Assembly (NCBI RefSeq): GCF_016623615.1
Contig: NZ_JAEHFX010000005.1
Location: forward strand, 265,139 to 329,138
DNA: 64,000 nt
Reading direction: 5' to 3'
From: Adhaeribacter terrigena
GTDB taxonomy: Bacteria; Bacteroidota; Bacteroidia; Cytophagales; Hymenobacteraceae
Below the pieces are notes generated by a model. It was not told the origin of the DNA. It did not search any database and worked only from the letters and a program-made list of their open reading frames with translations. Within the stretch, counting starts at the first letter, position 1; the number at the start of each line of letters is the position of its first letter. Positions 9,901 to 17,705 of this stretch are shown here, in pieces. The translations under genes were made by a program, and so were the position numbers.

Positions 9901-10159
9901 GGTCTGTGGTTGGCAAGGTTGTCAGGTCTAAAACAGCCCCGGGAGTTAAGGTTTGGATCGTCTTATCGGTATTTGCATTAATTAAACTAAAGCCGGTTAT
10001 GGTTCCTTGTGTGCGGCCCGGTAAAGCTGAAAACAGCCAGAGGAACACCGCAGCAGATAAGCATTTTGCCAGGTAGCTGCCGTTTCCTGGAATTTTGTTT
10101 TTGTTACTTTTCCGGGTTTGAGCCAGCAAACCCTGCTTAATAGCGTACTTATTTCTCAT
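6989..10159 (-). CDS. PhoX/DUF839-family protein, paralog of the neighbouring gene, with T9SS sorting domain
   Basis: A 1056-residue paralog of the product of 3339-6323. After the signal segment (cut near GRTQ, about residue 51) come an ITGFSLINA Ig-like module, one InlB-type repeat, a second ITGLLIMNA module and two further InlB-type repeats. This arrangement differs from the neighbour and suggests domain shuffling after duplication. The DUF839 region keeps NCGGVVTPWGTVISSEES, GRMRHEN and DGDGNLWVLQD. A T9SS sorting domain starts VFPNPFDAAT. As in its paralog there is no twin-arginine signal. It lies downstream of glyA-tatC-rpiB but is separated from rpiB by a strong terminator. Enzymatic activity is inferred from family only. 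Confidence 0.88.
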   Translation of the reverse strand: MRNKYAIKQGLLAQTRKSNKNKIPGNGSYLAKCLSAAVFLWLFSALPGRTQGTITGFSLINANTDKTIQTLTPGAVLDLTTLPTTDLNIRALTGSTAVGSVVFTLSGQESKTLTDNGSPYTLQGDDNSGNYYGWNPTVGNYTLTAHPYAKDNAGGTAGTPVTITFSVTNGQTNPPAQYTLNLNAVGNGTAAASPNQTTYSSGSTVTITASPGTGATFSGWTGDVNSTSNPLSITMNGNKSITANFTTSTATQPITGLLIMNAITNQVIQPLNSGMVVNLATLPNQKINIQAVTNPATVGSVLFNLSGAEIKTRTDNSTPYSLTGDNSGDYFSWIPTLGNYTLTAQSFSGSNGGGTASPPVTLTFSVINQISPPTQYTLNLNATNGGTISGNPDQATYSGNSPVVLTATPEPGFEFSGWSGDTTGNTNPLTITMNSNKSITANFTASAVRYSLNVISPGGGIVTVTPDLPDYPINSIVNVAVLPDSGYLFSGWSGDAIGNMEPLVIKLTRNMNITANFTQFNPSGYCGPNNSMNIGCFTSVRPRGQTEIITYPASHAIQLLAKFDQTRYTAGSTGLLPSNFDFSAYVPRSGSSRKGYLSLNHETTPGGVSIFNLAFNDSTNLWETDSIRKINFAPVVKTERNCGGVVTPWGTVISSEESYTAGDSNKDGYQDVGWHVEFNPATGSLMDYDDDGKADKLWAMGRMRHENLVIKSDRVTTYQTDDAQTNCLYKFVADQPGNLSAGKLYVLKRSASDPKTGQWVLVPNTSKADRNKTADLGPSLGGTQWDKLEDIELGPDGKLYFAETNTGTIWRFKDDGAGISELEPWVIKKYYPITYSGGVNNEDWGVGADNLAFDGDGNLWVLQDKGRHNVWVVRPDHTTASPKIELFMTTPKDAEPSGLTFTPDYRYGFISFLNPSNDNTKTIKDVAGNTIRFEQDVTIVFARKEFLGPQTQPAARVAPVNLTPSNLMLEVFPNPFDAATTIKVNLPEKARVKLEVYSTDTDIRQTFTLVNEEMEAGTHNIEFKPAEDPGHRSGIYRVRLKVNDQQIEKSILQMKE

Positions 10160-10763
10160 TTTGGAAGTTATTTAAAAGTTAATGATGGAAAGACAGTGTA
10201 GGGGATTTCAATTGATCTCAACAATTCAGGGTAAATCGTGCAGCGACCGGCTGTGTTTAAAAGCCGATGGATTATAAAACCGGTTCCAGCAGAAGCGGCT
10301 CTACTATTTTAAGTTATGATGCATGCCAGGCGTTTTTTAAGGGCTGCCATACATTTGTGTAGCCTCCTGAAAGCTTATCGTAAGGAGATAAAGCGTTCTT
10401 TGGCTTTTTTTGTATGCGTTTTTCGTGTTTTATTTATAAAAATTACTACATCTTAATCTAGAAAAAGTTATACGTTGGGTTTTTAAAAATAGATGCTGTA
10501 TTTGTAATTATTTATATAATAAATTGCAATTATTTAATCTTTATGAAATTGTTGTTTATATGGGAATTGTAATCTCGGGCTGAAGGGCGAAGAAACTGGC
10601 AGTATTTATAAAAGAATAAGGCGGTAAATATTATTATTCCTGGCTTTTTAAGCTGCAGCGCTGCTTGGAAAGGATTTTTATACGGAGTAGTTTTTGGGTT
10701 TTTAACCGAAGAGTAAAAGCCTTCTTCACATCTCAAATGTGAATATTTGGTTTTTCAGGGAAG

Positions 10764-10793
10764 AAAAATGCTATGCTTTTAACAAGAAAAACT
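10764..10793 (+). repeat. ACGCTATGG-family element (forward)
   Basis: AAAAATGCTATGCTTTT, then AACAAG, an A-run and CT. Confidence 0.7.
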
Positions 10794-10825
10794 CAGGTCA
10801 GCTTTTGTGGCTGCGGGCTTTGGTT

Positions 10826-10854
10826 GAAAACGCTATGGTTTTAAGCGCAAAAAG
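10826..10854 (+). repeat. ACGCTATGG-family element (forward)
   Basis: Close to consensus: GAAAACGCTATGGTTTT, then AAGCGC and AAAAAGT, just beyond the rpiB terminator. Confidence 0.85.
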
Positions 10855-10864
10855 TCTATAAAAC

Positions 10865-10900
10865 AAAAAGCGGAGCTACCTTCCGGCAGCTCCGCTTTTT
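10865..10900 (-). terminator. rpiB terminator
   Basis: Perfect 13-bp stem AAAAAGCGGAGCT/AGCTCCGCTTTTT with a 10-nt loop. Confidence 0.9.
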
Positions 10901-10924
10901 GTTTCAGGTTCTTCAGTAAAAATA

Positions 10925-11362
10925 TTACTGACAGGCAATTTTGTTTACCCGGTTTGCGTGCCGGCCGCCTTCGAAGGGGGTTTCTAAAAAGAGCCTGGTC
11001 ATTTCAGCTGCCAGGTTTTCGGAAACAAACCGCGCCGGAATGCAAAGGATATTGGCATTGTTGTGTTCGCGCGAAAGTTTGGATAGTTCCGGAAGCCAGC
11101 ACAAAGCAGCGCGTACCTGCGGATATTTATTCGCCGTCATAGCTACGCCGTTGCCGCTGCCGCAGATCAGGATCCCGAAATCGTATTCTTTTTCGTTAAT
11201 GGCTTTGGCCAGCGGATGTACGTGGTCCGGGTAATCTACCGAGGCATCGGAAAACGGGCCGAAATCTTTTACTTCGTGGCCTTTTTCTTCCAGCTGACTG
11301 GTGAGCAGTTTTTTGTATTCGAAACCGGCGTGGTCGCCGCCAATGGCAATTTTAAGCTTCAT
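10925..11362 (-). CDS. rpiB: Ribose-5-phosphate isomerase B
   Basis: A 145-residue RpiB/LacAB-family isomerase interconverting ribose 5-phosphate and ribulose 5-phosphate in the non-oxidative pentose phosphate pathway. The N-terminal GGDHAGFEYK motif (residues about 8-17) and the active-site loop ILICGSGNGVAMTANK (about 63-78) carrying the catalytic Cys are intact. The length is typical of the family. Its start overlaps the end of tatC by 11 bp, so the two are probably co-transcribed and translationally coupled. It is closed by a strong terminator. Confidence 0.96.
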   Translation of the reverse strand: MKLKIAIGGDHAGFEYKKLLTSQLEEKGHEVKDFGPFSDASVDYPDHVHPLAKAINEKEYDFGILICGSGNGVAMTANKYPQVRAALCWLPELSKLSREHNNANILCIPARFVSENLAAEMTRLFLETPFEGGRHANRVNKIACQ

Positions 11363-12203
11363 TTCGGGTAAGGTTTTTATTTAAACGGTCTATGTCGCGT
11401 TTTCTAACGGTTTTGGCAATAATAATACTGGCTTCGTAAAGCAAATAAAGTGGTATGGCAAACAAGCTCATGCTCAACACGTCGGGTGGCGTAACCACAG
11501 CCGAAATGATCAGGATCACTACAATGGCGTGCCGGCGGAAAACCGACAGGAATTCGGAAGAGATCAAACCGGCTTTAGCCAGGAAATAGATCACCATCGG
11601 TAATTCGAACATCAGCGCGCACGAAAAAACCATGGTAGTGAGCGTGGAAATATAAGAATTCAGGTCGAACTCGTTCGCAATGCTGGCATCTACCTGGTAC
11701 GAAGCCAGGAAATTGATGGAAAGCGGTGCGGCGCCATAATACCCGAACAGCAAACCAATTATAAACAGCACCGAAACGAAGAATACCGCCCCGCGTGAAT
11801 TTTTCCGTTCCCGCGGATACAAACCTGGTTTAATAAAACGCCACAATTCCCAGAACGCGTACGGAAAAGCCAGAATAAGGCCAATGGTAAACGAAACCGA
11901 CATGTGCGTGGTAAACTGCGAACTCATTTCGCGGCTTTGCAGCGTGAAATTTATTTTATCGATGCAGATCTCCGGGGCGTTTACCAGCTCGCCCAGTTTG
12001 CACCACATGCGGTAGCTCCAGAAATCGGGGCGGCTGGGTGCCAGGATAATATCATGAAAAATAAAATCCTTCGAAAAAAATGCGACCAGGCCAAAAACCA
12101 CAATAGAAGCCGCCGCCCTGATAATGTGCCACCGGAGCAGCTCCAGGTGGTCAACGAAGCTCATCTCCTGTTCTTCCCCTGTGCCTATTCGTTTTGCTTC
12201 CAA
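11352..12203 (-). CDS. tatC: Sec-independent protein translocase subunit TatC
   Basis: Multi-spanning inner-membrane receptor of the twin-arginine pathway. It has the TatC entry motif MSFVDHLELLRWHIIRA, six hydrophobic segments, the conserved FxxP-type region (LAFPYAFWELWRFIKPGLYPRERK) and VVTPPDVLSMSLFAIPLYLLYE. The usual periplasmic loop is enlarged (residues about 50-95, with MWCKLGELVNAPEIC), as often seen in Bacteroidota. The start given (12203) is TTG; the first ATG, at 12164, gives a protein starting MSFVDHLE and is a real alternative. No tatA/tatB is in the window. It overlaps rpiB by 11 bp. Confidence 0.94.
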   Translation of the reverse strand: MEAKRIGTGEEQEMSFVDHLELLRWHIIRAAASIVVFGLVAFFSKDFIFHDIILAPSRPDFWSYRMWCKLGELVNAPEICIDKINFTLQSREMSSQFTTHMSVSFTIGLILAFPYAFWELWRFIKPGLYPRERKNSRGAVFFVSVLFIIGLLFGYYGAAPLSINFLASYQVDASIANEFDLNSYISTLTTMVFSCALMFELPMVIYFLAKAGLISSEFLSVFRRHAIVVILIISAVVTPPDVLSMSLFAIPLYLLYEASIIIAKTVRKRDIDRLNKNLTRNEA

Positions 12204-12206
12204 CTG

Positions 12207-12235
12207 ACTTTTTTACCTAAAATTGATACCGTTTT
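12207..12235 (-). repeat. ACGCTATGG-family element (reverse)
   Basis: ACTTTTTTACC, then TAAAATTGATACCGTTTT; diverged, directly upstream of tatC. Confidence 0.55.
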
Positions 12236-12238
12236 AAT

Positions 12239-12326
12239 AATGATTAATGGATAATAATTGATTGTAAGATTCTCCTGGCTTATAGGCCATCGTAAATTTT
12301 CAATTAATCATTATCCATTAATCATT
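12239..12326. repeat. AT-rich inverted repeat between tatC and glyA
   Basis: Arms 12239-12264 and 12301-12326 (ATTAATGGATAAT and its complement), about 26 bp and mostly complementary, around a 36-nt spacer. Similar inverted pairs occur at 27559-27709 and 42730-42858. Confidence 0.7.
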
Positions 12327-12336
12327 CATAATTAAT

Positions 12337-13614
12337 TTACTTGCTGCTGAAAAGCGGGAATTGCTCCATCCAGGTGTTTATTTCCTGTTTCACGGCTGCA
12401 ATTTTCGCTTCGTTGTCGTTGTTCATCAGCACTTCGTCAATCAGGCCCACAATGCGCTCCATATCGGCTTCTTTCAGGCCACGGGTAGTTAAAGCGGCCG
12501 TGCCTACGCGCATACCAGAGGTTACAAATGGCGATTTATCGTCGAAAGGCACCATGTTTTTGTTGATCGTGATATCGGCTTTTACAAGCGTGTTTTCGGC
12601 CACTTTACCGGTTAAGCCTTTAGAACGCAGGTCGATCAGCATTAAATGGTTATCCGTTCCGCCGGAAATGATCTGGTAGCCTTTGGAAACAAAAGCTTTG
12701 GCCATGGCCTGCGCGTTATTCCGCACCTGTTCCATGTAGGTTTTGTATTCCGGGGTAAGGGCTTCGAAGAACGCTACGGCTTTGGCCGCAATTACGTGCT
12801 CCAAAGGTCCGCCCTGCGAACCCGGGAATACCGCGCCATCCAATACCGCCGACATCATTTTCAGTTCGCCCTTCGGGGTTTTGAAGCCGTACGGGTTTTC
12901 GAAATCTTTCGGCAGCATGATCATGCCGCCGCGCGGGCCGCGCAGGGTTTTATGCGTAGTGGTAGTTACAATGTGGCAATGCTCGAACGGATTATTCAGG
13001 AAACCTTTGGCTATTAAACCCGCCGGGTGCGAAATATCGGCCATTAATAAGGCGCCAACTTCATCTGCTGCTTCGCGCAGGGCTTTATAATTCCAGTCTC
13101 TGGAGTAAGCCGAAGCCCCGCAGATGATCAGTTTGGGTTTTTCTTTGTTGGCCGTTTCGGCAATTTTTTCCCAGTTAATTAAACCGGTTTCCTGCTCTAC
13201 GCCATAAAAACTCGGCTGGTATAATTTACCCGAATAGTTTACCGGCGAGCCGTGCGTTAAATGTCCGCCGTGCGCTAAGTCAAAGCCCAGAATTTTGTCG
13301 CCCGGATTCAGAATGCCCAGCATAACGGCGGCGTTTGCCTGCGCGCCGGAGTGCGGCTGCACGTTCACCCATTCAGCCCCGAAAAGTTCTTTGGCGCGGT
13401 CTATGGCTAGTTGTTCGCTTTGGTCTACAATTTCGCAGCCGCCATAATAGCGTTTGCCCGGCAGGCCTTCGGCGTATTTATTGGTCATGATGCTGCCCTG
13501 GGCGGCCATTACCTGGTCGGAAACAAAGTTTTCGGAGGCAATAAGTTCGAGGCCGTGCATCTGGCGTTCTTTTTCCTTTTGAATAAGGTCGAATATAGCG
13601 GTATCTTTCTGCAT
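12337..13614 (-). CDS. glyA: Serine hydroxymethyltransferase
   Basis: PLP-dependent enzyme converting serine and tetrahydrofolate to glycine and 5,10-methylene-THF. The PLP lysine motif [14 protein letters not shown] (about residue 225), the SGAQANAAV substrate region and the C-terminal [15 protein letters not shown] are intact. The start is set at the ATG giving [11 protein letters not shown], the normal N-terminus in Bacteroidota; an in-frame extension of five codons begins at 13629. A TAnnTTTG box (13638-13645, minus strand) lies 24 nt upstream. It is followed by an AT-rich inverted repeat and then tatC. Confidence 0.96.
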   Translation of the reverse strand: MQKDTAIFDLIQKEKERQMHGLELIASENFVSDQVMAAQGSIMTNKYAEGLPGKRYYGGCEIVDQSEQLAIDRAKELFGAEWVNVQPHSGAQANAAVMLGILNPGDKILGFDLAHGGHLTHGSPVNYSGKLYQPSFYGVEQETGLINWEKIAETANKEKPKLIICGASAYSRDWNYKALREAADEVGALLMADISHPAGLIAKGFLNNPFEHCHIVTTTTHKTLRGPRGGMIMLPKDFENPYGFKTPKGELKMMSAVLDGAVFPGSQGGPLEHVIAAKAVAFFEALTPEYKTYMEQVRNNAQAMAKAFVSKGYQIISGGTDNHLMLIDLRSKGLTGKVAENTLVKADITINKNMVPFDDKSPFVTSGMRVGTAALTTRGLKEADMERIVGLIDEVLMNNDNEAKIAAVKQEINTWMEQFPLFSSK

Positions 13615-13637
13615 GATAAGTCTGTACACAATTTCCC

Positions 13638-13645
13638 CAAAATTA
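13638..13645 (-). promoter_or_regulatory. Putative -7 box of glyA
   Basis: TAATTTTG on the minus strand matches the Bacteroidota TAnnTTTG consensus 24 nt before the glyA ATG; no clear -33 TTTG seen. Confidence 0.45.
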
Positions 13646-13672
13646 CACGAAAGTTGCTAAAATTGCTAAACT

Positions 13673-13700
13673 ACTTTTCGGGGCTCAAAGCATAGCGTTT
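13673..13700 (-). repeat. ACGCTATGG-family element (reverse)
   Basis: ACTTTTCGGGG, then CTCAAAGCATAGCGTTT, upstream of glyA. Confidence 0.75.
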
Positions 13701-13750
13701 CCGGGGTTTTAAAGCTTGTTTGGCGGGTTGGGCTACGCAGAAGGGAAATA

Positions 13751-13772
13751 AAAAAGGGAAGCAAAGCCTCCC
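13751..13772 (-). terminator. Terminator of the T9SS gene at 13797
   Basis: On the minus strand GGGAGGC-TTT-GCTTCCC followed by a T-run; one mismatch in the stem. Confidence 0.6.
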
Positions 13773-13796
13773 CCCTTTATAGTATTAAACTTCCGA

Positions 13797-15779
13797 TTAT
13801 TGTCTGATAAGCCGGGTACTGGTAGTACCGCTGCTTGTTTGAGTGCGAAGCAGGTAAAAACCTGCCGGGTGTTCCTTATCAAAATTAATTTGTAAGGAAT
13901 TGTTGCCTTCTATGAGTTTTTGCGTGTTCTTATATAACGTTTTGCCGGTCAGGTCTATTATCTGGTAGCTTATTTCTTCGTTACTGCCGGCCTGGATGCT
14001 GAAGTTGATTTCCTGGGTGAACGGGTTCGGATAAACTACCGGCGCATTCGGCTGTGCTTCGAAATTCACCACTTTTATGTCCGAAAACGATACCGTTCCG
14101 TTAAGGTCAACTTGTTTCAGACGGTAATAGCGCAGGCCGGTCTGGGTAGTGGTTTTATCCAGGAAATCGTATTGCAGCCGGGTGGCGGAGTTCGGATTCT
14201 GGCTGGCTACAAACCCAATATCTTCAAAGTTCCGGCCGTTGTTGCTATGCTGAATGTGAAAACCCTGGTTTTCTTTTTCTGAAGCCGTAACCCATTGCAG
14301 ATAAGCCGCGTTGTCTTTTTTAGTGGCTTTGAACGAGATCAGCTCTACCGGTAGCGGGTTGTTGGGGTTTACAACGCCAAAAGGCGAAAAGCTTGAAATG
14401 CCTTGTAATGTGGCGCTATATGTCAAACTTCCATCGGAGAAAGAACTTAAAGGCGGTTGTTGCCAGGTGCCCCCGGTAAAGTGAGCAATACCTACATTGG
14501 TACGAACAAAATCAATGCCTTCGTCAGTAGTGGGATCCCATTGTAAACGAAGCGTTATGTCTGCGGAGCCGGAGCCGGTAACTCTGTCTACGTTCCAGGT
14601 TCGCTTTGCAACCAGGTTTGATACCGCCTGCCCGCTGGTGCCGTTTATGCCGGGCGTTACCAGTACCGAGTAATTTCCTGAGCCGCCGATATCGCCGGTA
14701 TTTATGATATATGCTGGCGTATACGCATTCGCTGAGCCCACCGGAAACATTACTTCCGTAGTGCTTCCGCCGGCAATTCCCTCTATGATCAGTTTGCCGG
14801 AACCGGTTTGTTTGATGTAATTGGTAGCACTGGTGTTTATGATCGAGCCGGTTGGCTCCACAGTAAGCGGGTGGTCGCCTAAGGTTATGCTGCCATTGAT
14901 CAGATTGATCACATTGCCGTTACTAATGGTCATGGCCCGATCCAGAACTATGGAGCCGGCTAAGGTTTTGGTGCCGGTGCCGCTAACTTTCAGGTTGCTG
15001 TATTGCCGGGATGCGATGGTCTGGCCGGTGCCGGCATATTCAAACGTGCTGCCCGAGCTCAAGGTATAGTTTGTGAATCCGGTTGGGAAGGTAGTAGCGC
15101 CTGTAGCGATGTAGGTGGCCCCGCTTCTAACCTCAAATGTTTTGCCTGGTGCACCTGTTACATCAAAGCCGCCATTACTAAACTTCCCACCCTGAACTAT
15201 AAAGTTGCCACTCACATTAGCAGCCGTAATGGCTCCGTTGGAAGTTACTCCGAATGCATTATTAATAACAACGTTAGGGTATCTCAGGCTCGTGTTAAAG
15301 CTTAAGGTCTGAGCGGTTGTGCCGTTAAATTCTATAGTGCTGGCTGGCGTGTAATCAAGCGCCAGATTGCCTGGAGTGCCCGTTACGCTTATAGCTCCGC
15401 TAACTTTTAACGTTCCTGAACCAAATATTAAACGTACTCTCCGGTTACCCATGCCCGGGCTGAAGGTAATATTGCTTAACGTTAAATCAAAACCAGCAAG
15501 TTTAAGTCTTGATGTGTCGTTATTAACGCTGTTCTCAATCGTTAAGGAACCACAGACGGCATCAGAAGTTAGTTTTATCTTATGCGCTGCCTGGATCGTA
15601 ACGATATCCCCGGCACCAGGGGAAGTATTGCCGTTGTCTATGTTTGAGCGTGTCCAACTTGCTGCGCTACCCCAGACGGTACCCCCTCCGTTTGAAACAA
15701 ACGTTGTAGCCCAGGCCTGCACCGCAGTAAAGCTTAAAAACAGGCCAAGCAGCAGATAAATTCGATACGAAAACCGCAT
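13797..15779 (-). CDS. T9SS-sorted secreted beta-rich protein
   Basis: About 660 residues from the chosen start, which gives a clean Sec signal peptide (MRFSYRIYLLLGLF, cut near VQAWA). Two upstream in-frame starts (15896 and 15851) would only add a long polar extension. The N-terminal half is rich in short beta-strands (GDIVTIQAAHKIKL, then LTIENS and LKVSGAI), typical of the beta-helical G8-like surface proteins of Bacteroidota. A module LPVELISFKATKKDNAAYLQW, common just before T9SS tails, precedes the sorting domain VVYPNPFTQEI (about residue 580 onward). No catalytic motif is recognisable; an adhesin or matrix role is likely. Confidence 0.85.
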   Translation of the reverse strand: MRFSYRIYLLLGLFLSFTAVQAWATTFVSNGGGTVWGSAASWTRSNIDNGNTSPGAGDIVTIQAAHKIKLTSDAVCGSLTIENSVNNDTSRLKLAGFDLTLSNITFSPGMGNRRVRLIFGSGTLKVSGAISVTGTPGNLALDYTPASTIEFNGTTAQTLSFNTSLRYPNVVINNAFGVTSNGAITAANVSGNFIVQGGKFSNGGFDVTGAPGKTFEVRSGATYIATGATTFPTGFTNYTLSSGSTFEYAGTGQTIASRQYSNLKVSGTGTKTLAGSIVLDRAMTISNGNVINLINGSITLGDHPLTVEPTGSIINTSATNYIKQTGSGKLIIEGIAGGSTTEVMFPVGSANAYTPAYIINTGDIGGSGNYSVLVTPGINGTSGQAVSNLVAKRTWNVDRVTGSGSADITLRLQWDPTTDEGIDFVRTNVGIAHFTGGTWQQPPLSSFSDGSLTYSATLQGISSFSPFGVVNPNNPLPVELISFKATKKDNAAYLQWVTASEKENQGFHIQHSNNGRNFEDIGFVASQNPNSATRLQYDFLDKTTTQTGLRYYRLKQVDLNGTVSFSDIKVVNFEAQPNAPVVYPNPFTQEINFSIQAGSNEEISYQIIDLTGKTLYKNTQKLIEGNNSLQINFDKEHPAGFYLLRTQTSSGTTSTRLIRQ

Positions 15780-16252
15780 GTGTTTTTTCTGTTGGTAATT
15801 GGTTGCGTTTTGTTGATAGATTTTTCTCGGATGTTTGGTAGAATTCTGCATAATAGTAATATTTAAAGTTGAAAGACGCTTTTTTTTTGCTACCATTATG
15901 CGTTCTTATGCAGCCAGTTCCATCAAAACCGGGAGCATTGGGGCATAAAATGGAAGTTTATCGGGTTTGTGAGGTTTGGCTTGGTAATCAGGTACTTGTA
16001 GGATTGGGGTTAATATAATAAATCTAAAAATTGCGGTTGTGAATATGAATATTGGATAATTAAATATTCTTATTCCAATCTTTATAAACTCCAATACTGA
16101 TGGGATTTTAAAAAGTTACGATTTATTATTATTTTATTTATAATTTATTTAAAAATATTGCTATTGGCGTATTTTTACGGGTGAATTTTTTAAATGGGAA
16201 TATTTTAAGATGGCTGGCACCAGGGAAAGAAAGGCAAAGCTTGAAGGGAAAT
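15780..16252. other. AT-rich intergenic gap
   Basis: Leader of the T9SS gene and a strongly AT-rich stretch (16000-16190). A 62-codon open frame (15906-16094, minus) has no recognisable protein features. No repeat element seen. Confidence 0.5.
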
Positions 16253-16285
16253 AAAAAAGCACCTCTGGCTGGAGGTGCTTTTTTT
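16253..16285 (-). terminator. Terminator of the small hydrophilic-protein gene
   Basis: AAAAAAGCACCTC/GAGGTGCTTTTTT hairpin, 13-bp perfect stem. Confidence 0.9.
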
Positions 16286-16306
16286 CAGGATTTATTGCTT
16301 AATATT

Positions 16307-16543
16307 TTAACTATAGCGGGGTTTATCGATATTAGGTTTGTTTGTGTTGCGGTTCGGGTGACTGCCTAAGCGGGTATCGATCGTAGGTTCATCTACATCA
16401 TCGGTGTACCGGGCTTCCAGTTCATTATATTGATCATCAAAATTTTCGATGTGAGCATCTTTCATCGTGCCTGTGCCTTTGCCGGCCGGGTTGCCTAAAT
16501 TGCTGCGCGATTGTTTGTTGGTGGAATTACTTTTGTATGGCAT
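16307..16543 (-). CDS. Small hydrophilic, probably disordered protein
   Basis: 78 residues, rich in Asn, Asp, Lys and Pro, with no hydrophobic segment and no family that I recognise. It is probably real: a perfect GGAGGT Shine-Dalgarno lies 5 nt before the ATG, which is unusual in this window, and a strong terminator follows. The sequence (KSNSTNKQSRSNLGNPAGKG, then a run of acidic residues) resembles intrinsically disordered, stress-associated hydrophilins in composition only. It is divergent from the LigD-polymerase gene and near another hydrophilic protein (18400-18792). Confidence 0.7.
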   Translation of the reverse strand: MPYKSNSTNKQSRSNLGNPAGKGTGTMKDAHIENFDDQYNELEARYTDDVDEPTIDTRLGSHPNRNTNKPNIDKPRYS

Positions 16544-16560
16544 AATAACCTCCTTTTTTG
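16544..16560 (-). promoter_or_regulatory. Strong Shine-Dalgarno of the small hydrophilic protein
   Basis: AAAAAAGGAGGTTATT directly before the ATG; the only canonical GGAGGT start site I found here. Confidence 0.75.
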
Positions 16561-16657
16561 TTAAACAATTGATTAATAATTTCCCCGACCTTATGCTGGC
16601 AGGGCTTCTTACATACTCGTTTCCAGGGTTTTGAGTTTTCTATATTTGAGTTTAAGC

Positions 16658-16687
16658 ACTTTTTTCCTGCTAAAGGATAGCGTTTTT
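16658..16687 (-). repeat. ACGCTATGG-family element (reverse)
   Basis: ACTTTTTTCCTGC, then TAAAGGATAGCGTTTTT, 53 nt upstream of the LigD-Pol start. Confidence 0.75.
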
Positions 16688-16739
16688 ATCTGAAAATTCC
16701 CATTCGCCGTAAAAATCGGCAACATTACGTTTCTTTAAT

Positions 16740-17651
16740 ATGAACGCTGATAAGAAGATAATTATTACGCATCCCGACAAAGTGCTTTTCCCCGAAGCGG
16801 GTTTTACCAAGCAGCACCTGGCAGACTATTACGAGGCCGTTTCCGGCTCCTTGTTACCCTTCCTGAAAAACCGGCCGATCATGCTGCACCGGTTTCCTCA
16901 GGGCATAGGCCACCACGGTTTTTATCAGAAAGATATCGGTAATGCTTTCCCGGATTGGATCTCCAGGGTTTTGGTGGCGCGCGAAAAACAGGACCCCATT
17001 GAACAGGCCGTTATCAATACGAAAGCCGCGCTGCGTTTTGTCATTAATCAGAATACGGTGGTGCTCCACCCCTGGCTCAGCACGGTAAAAGATCTGCACA
17101 AACCCGATAAAATTATTTTCGATCTGGATCCGGCCGAAGGTGGTTTTAAAACGGCGGTTAAAGGGGCTTTGCTGCTGCGCGGATTGCTGGAAAAAGAATA
17201 CGGTCTTACCTGTTTTGTAATGACCACGGGCTCCAGCGGCCTGCACGTTACCATTCCCATAAAACCAAACCACGATTTTGATGCAGTAAGGCCATTTGCC
17301 CTGATGGTAGCTGAGCAGCTTTCGGCCTTGCACCCTGCAGAATTTACCACCGAGCAACGCATAGAAGATCGGAAAGGCAGATTATTTGTAGATTATTTGC
17401 GGAATTCGTATGCGCAAACCGCCGTGGCGCCTTATGCGGTAAGAGCTTTGCCGGGTGCACCGGTAGCCGCGCCGCTTTTCTGGGAAGAGCTGGCAGATAA
17501 AAACCTGAAAGCCCAGCAATTCAACATCGTTTCTATGCCTGAGCGTTTGAAAAACGGAGGCAACCCGTGGCAGGATTTCCGGAAAAACGCAATAAGTTTA
17601 ACCAAAGCACTTGCCAAACAAAAAAGTGAAATGCAGCAAAAAAAAGCTTGA
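16740..17651 (+). CDS. ligD: Stand-alone LigD-type polymerase/primase domain (NHEJ)
   Basis: A 303-residue archaeo-eukaryotic primase-fold protein of the LigD polymerase family, which adds (ribo)nucleotides at broken DNA ends during non-homologous end joining. The catalytic motifs are visible: FDLDP (two metal-binding Asp, about residue 124), TTGSSGLHVTIPI (about 162-174) and the third Asp in LFVDYLRN (about 218). It has no ligase or phosphoesterase domain, and no Ku gene is in the window, so the partners must be encoded elsewhere. Next to it are a hydrophilic protein and a stress-type dehydrogenase cluster. The stop codon overlaps a dispersed element. Confidence 0.92.
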   Translation: MNADKKIIITHPDKVLFPEAGFTKQHLADYYEAVSGSLLPFLKNRPIMLHRFPQGIGHHGFYQKDIGNAFPDWISRVLVAREKQDPIEQAVINTKAALRFVINQNTVVLHPWLSTVKDLHKPDKIIFDLDPAEGGFKTAVKGALLLRGLLEKEYGLTCFVMTTGSSGLHVTIPIKPNHDFDAVRPFALMVAEQLSALHPAEFTTEQRIEDRKGRLFVDYLRNSYAQTAVAPYAVRALPGAPVAAPLFWEELADKNLKAQQFNIVSMPERLKNGGNPWQDFRKNAISLTKALAKQKSEMQQKKA

Positions 17652-17680
17652 AAAACGGTAGGGTTCAGGGCTTAAAAAGT
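17651..17680 (+). repeat. ACGCTATGG-family element (forward, GGTAGGG subtype)
   Basis: AAAAACGGTAGGGTT, then CAGGGCTT and AAAAAGT, beginning at the last base of the LigD-Pol stop codon, between convergent genes. Confidence 0.8.
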
Positions 17681-17705
17681 CTGGAGCTTTAACTATGCTG
17701 AAGCG

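Larger units (their letters stand above)
10160..10924. other. Intergenic gap upstream of the first PhoX-like gene
   Basis: AT-rich leader region with no convincing gene. An open frame of 68 codons on the minus strand (10530-10736) looks accidental. The rpiB-proximal end holds two repeat elements and the rpiB terminator. Confidence 0.6.

Noticed and set aside
10530..10736. 68-codon frame on the minus strand upstream of the first PhoX-like gene
   Set aside because: Atypical composition with many Lys/Phe/Tyr from AT-rich DNA; no recognisable feature and no counterpart in the other paralog's leader.
15906..16094. 62-codon frame on the minus strand
   Set aside because: AT-rich gap, low complexity, not followed by a terminator.
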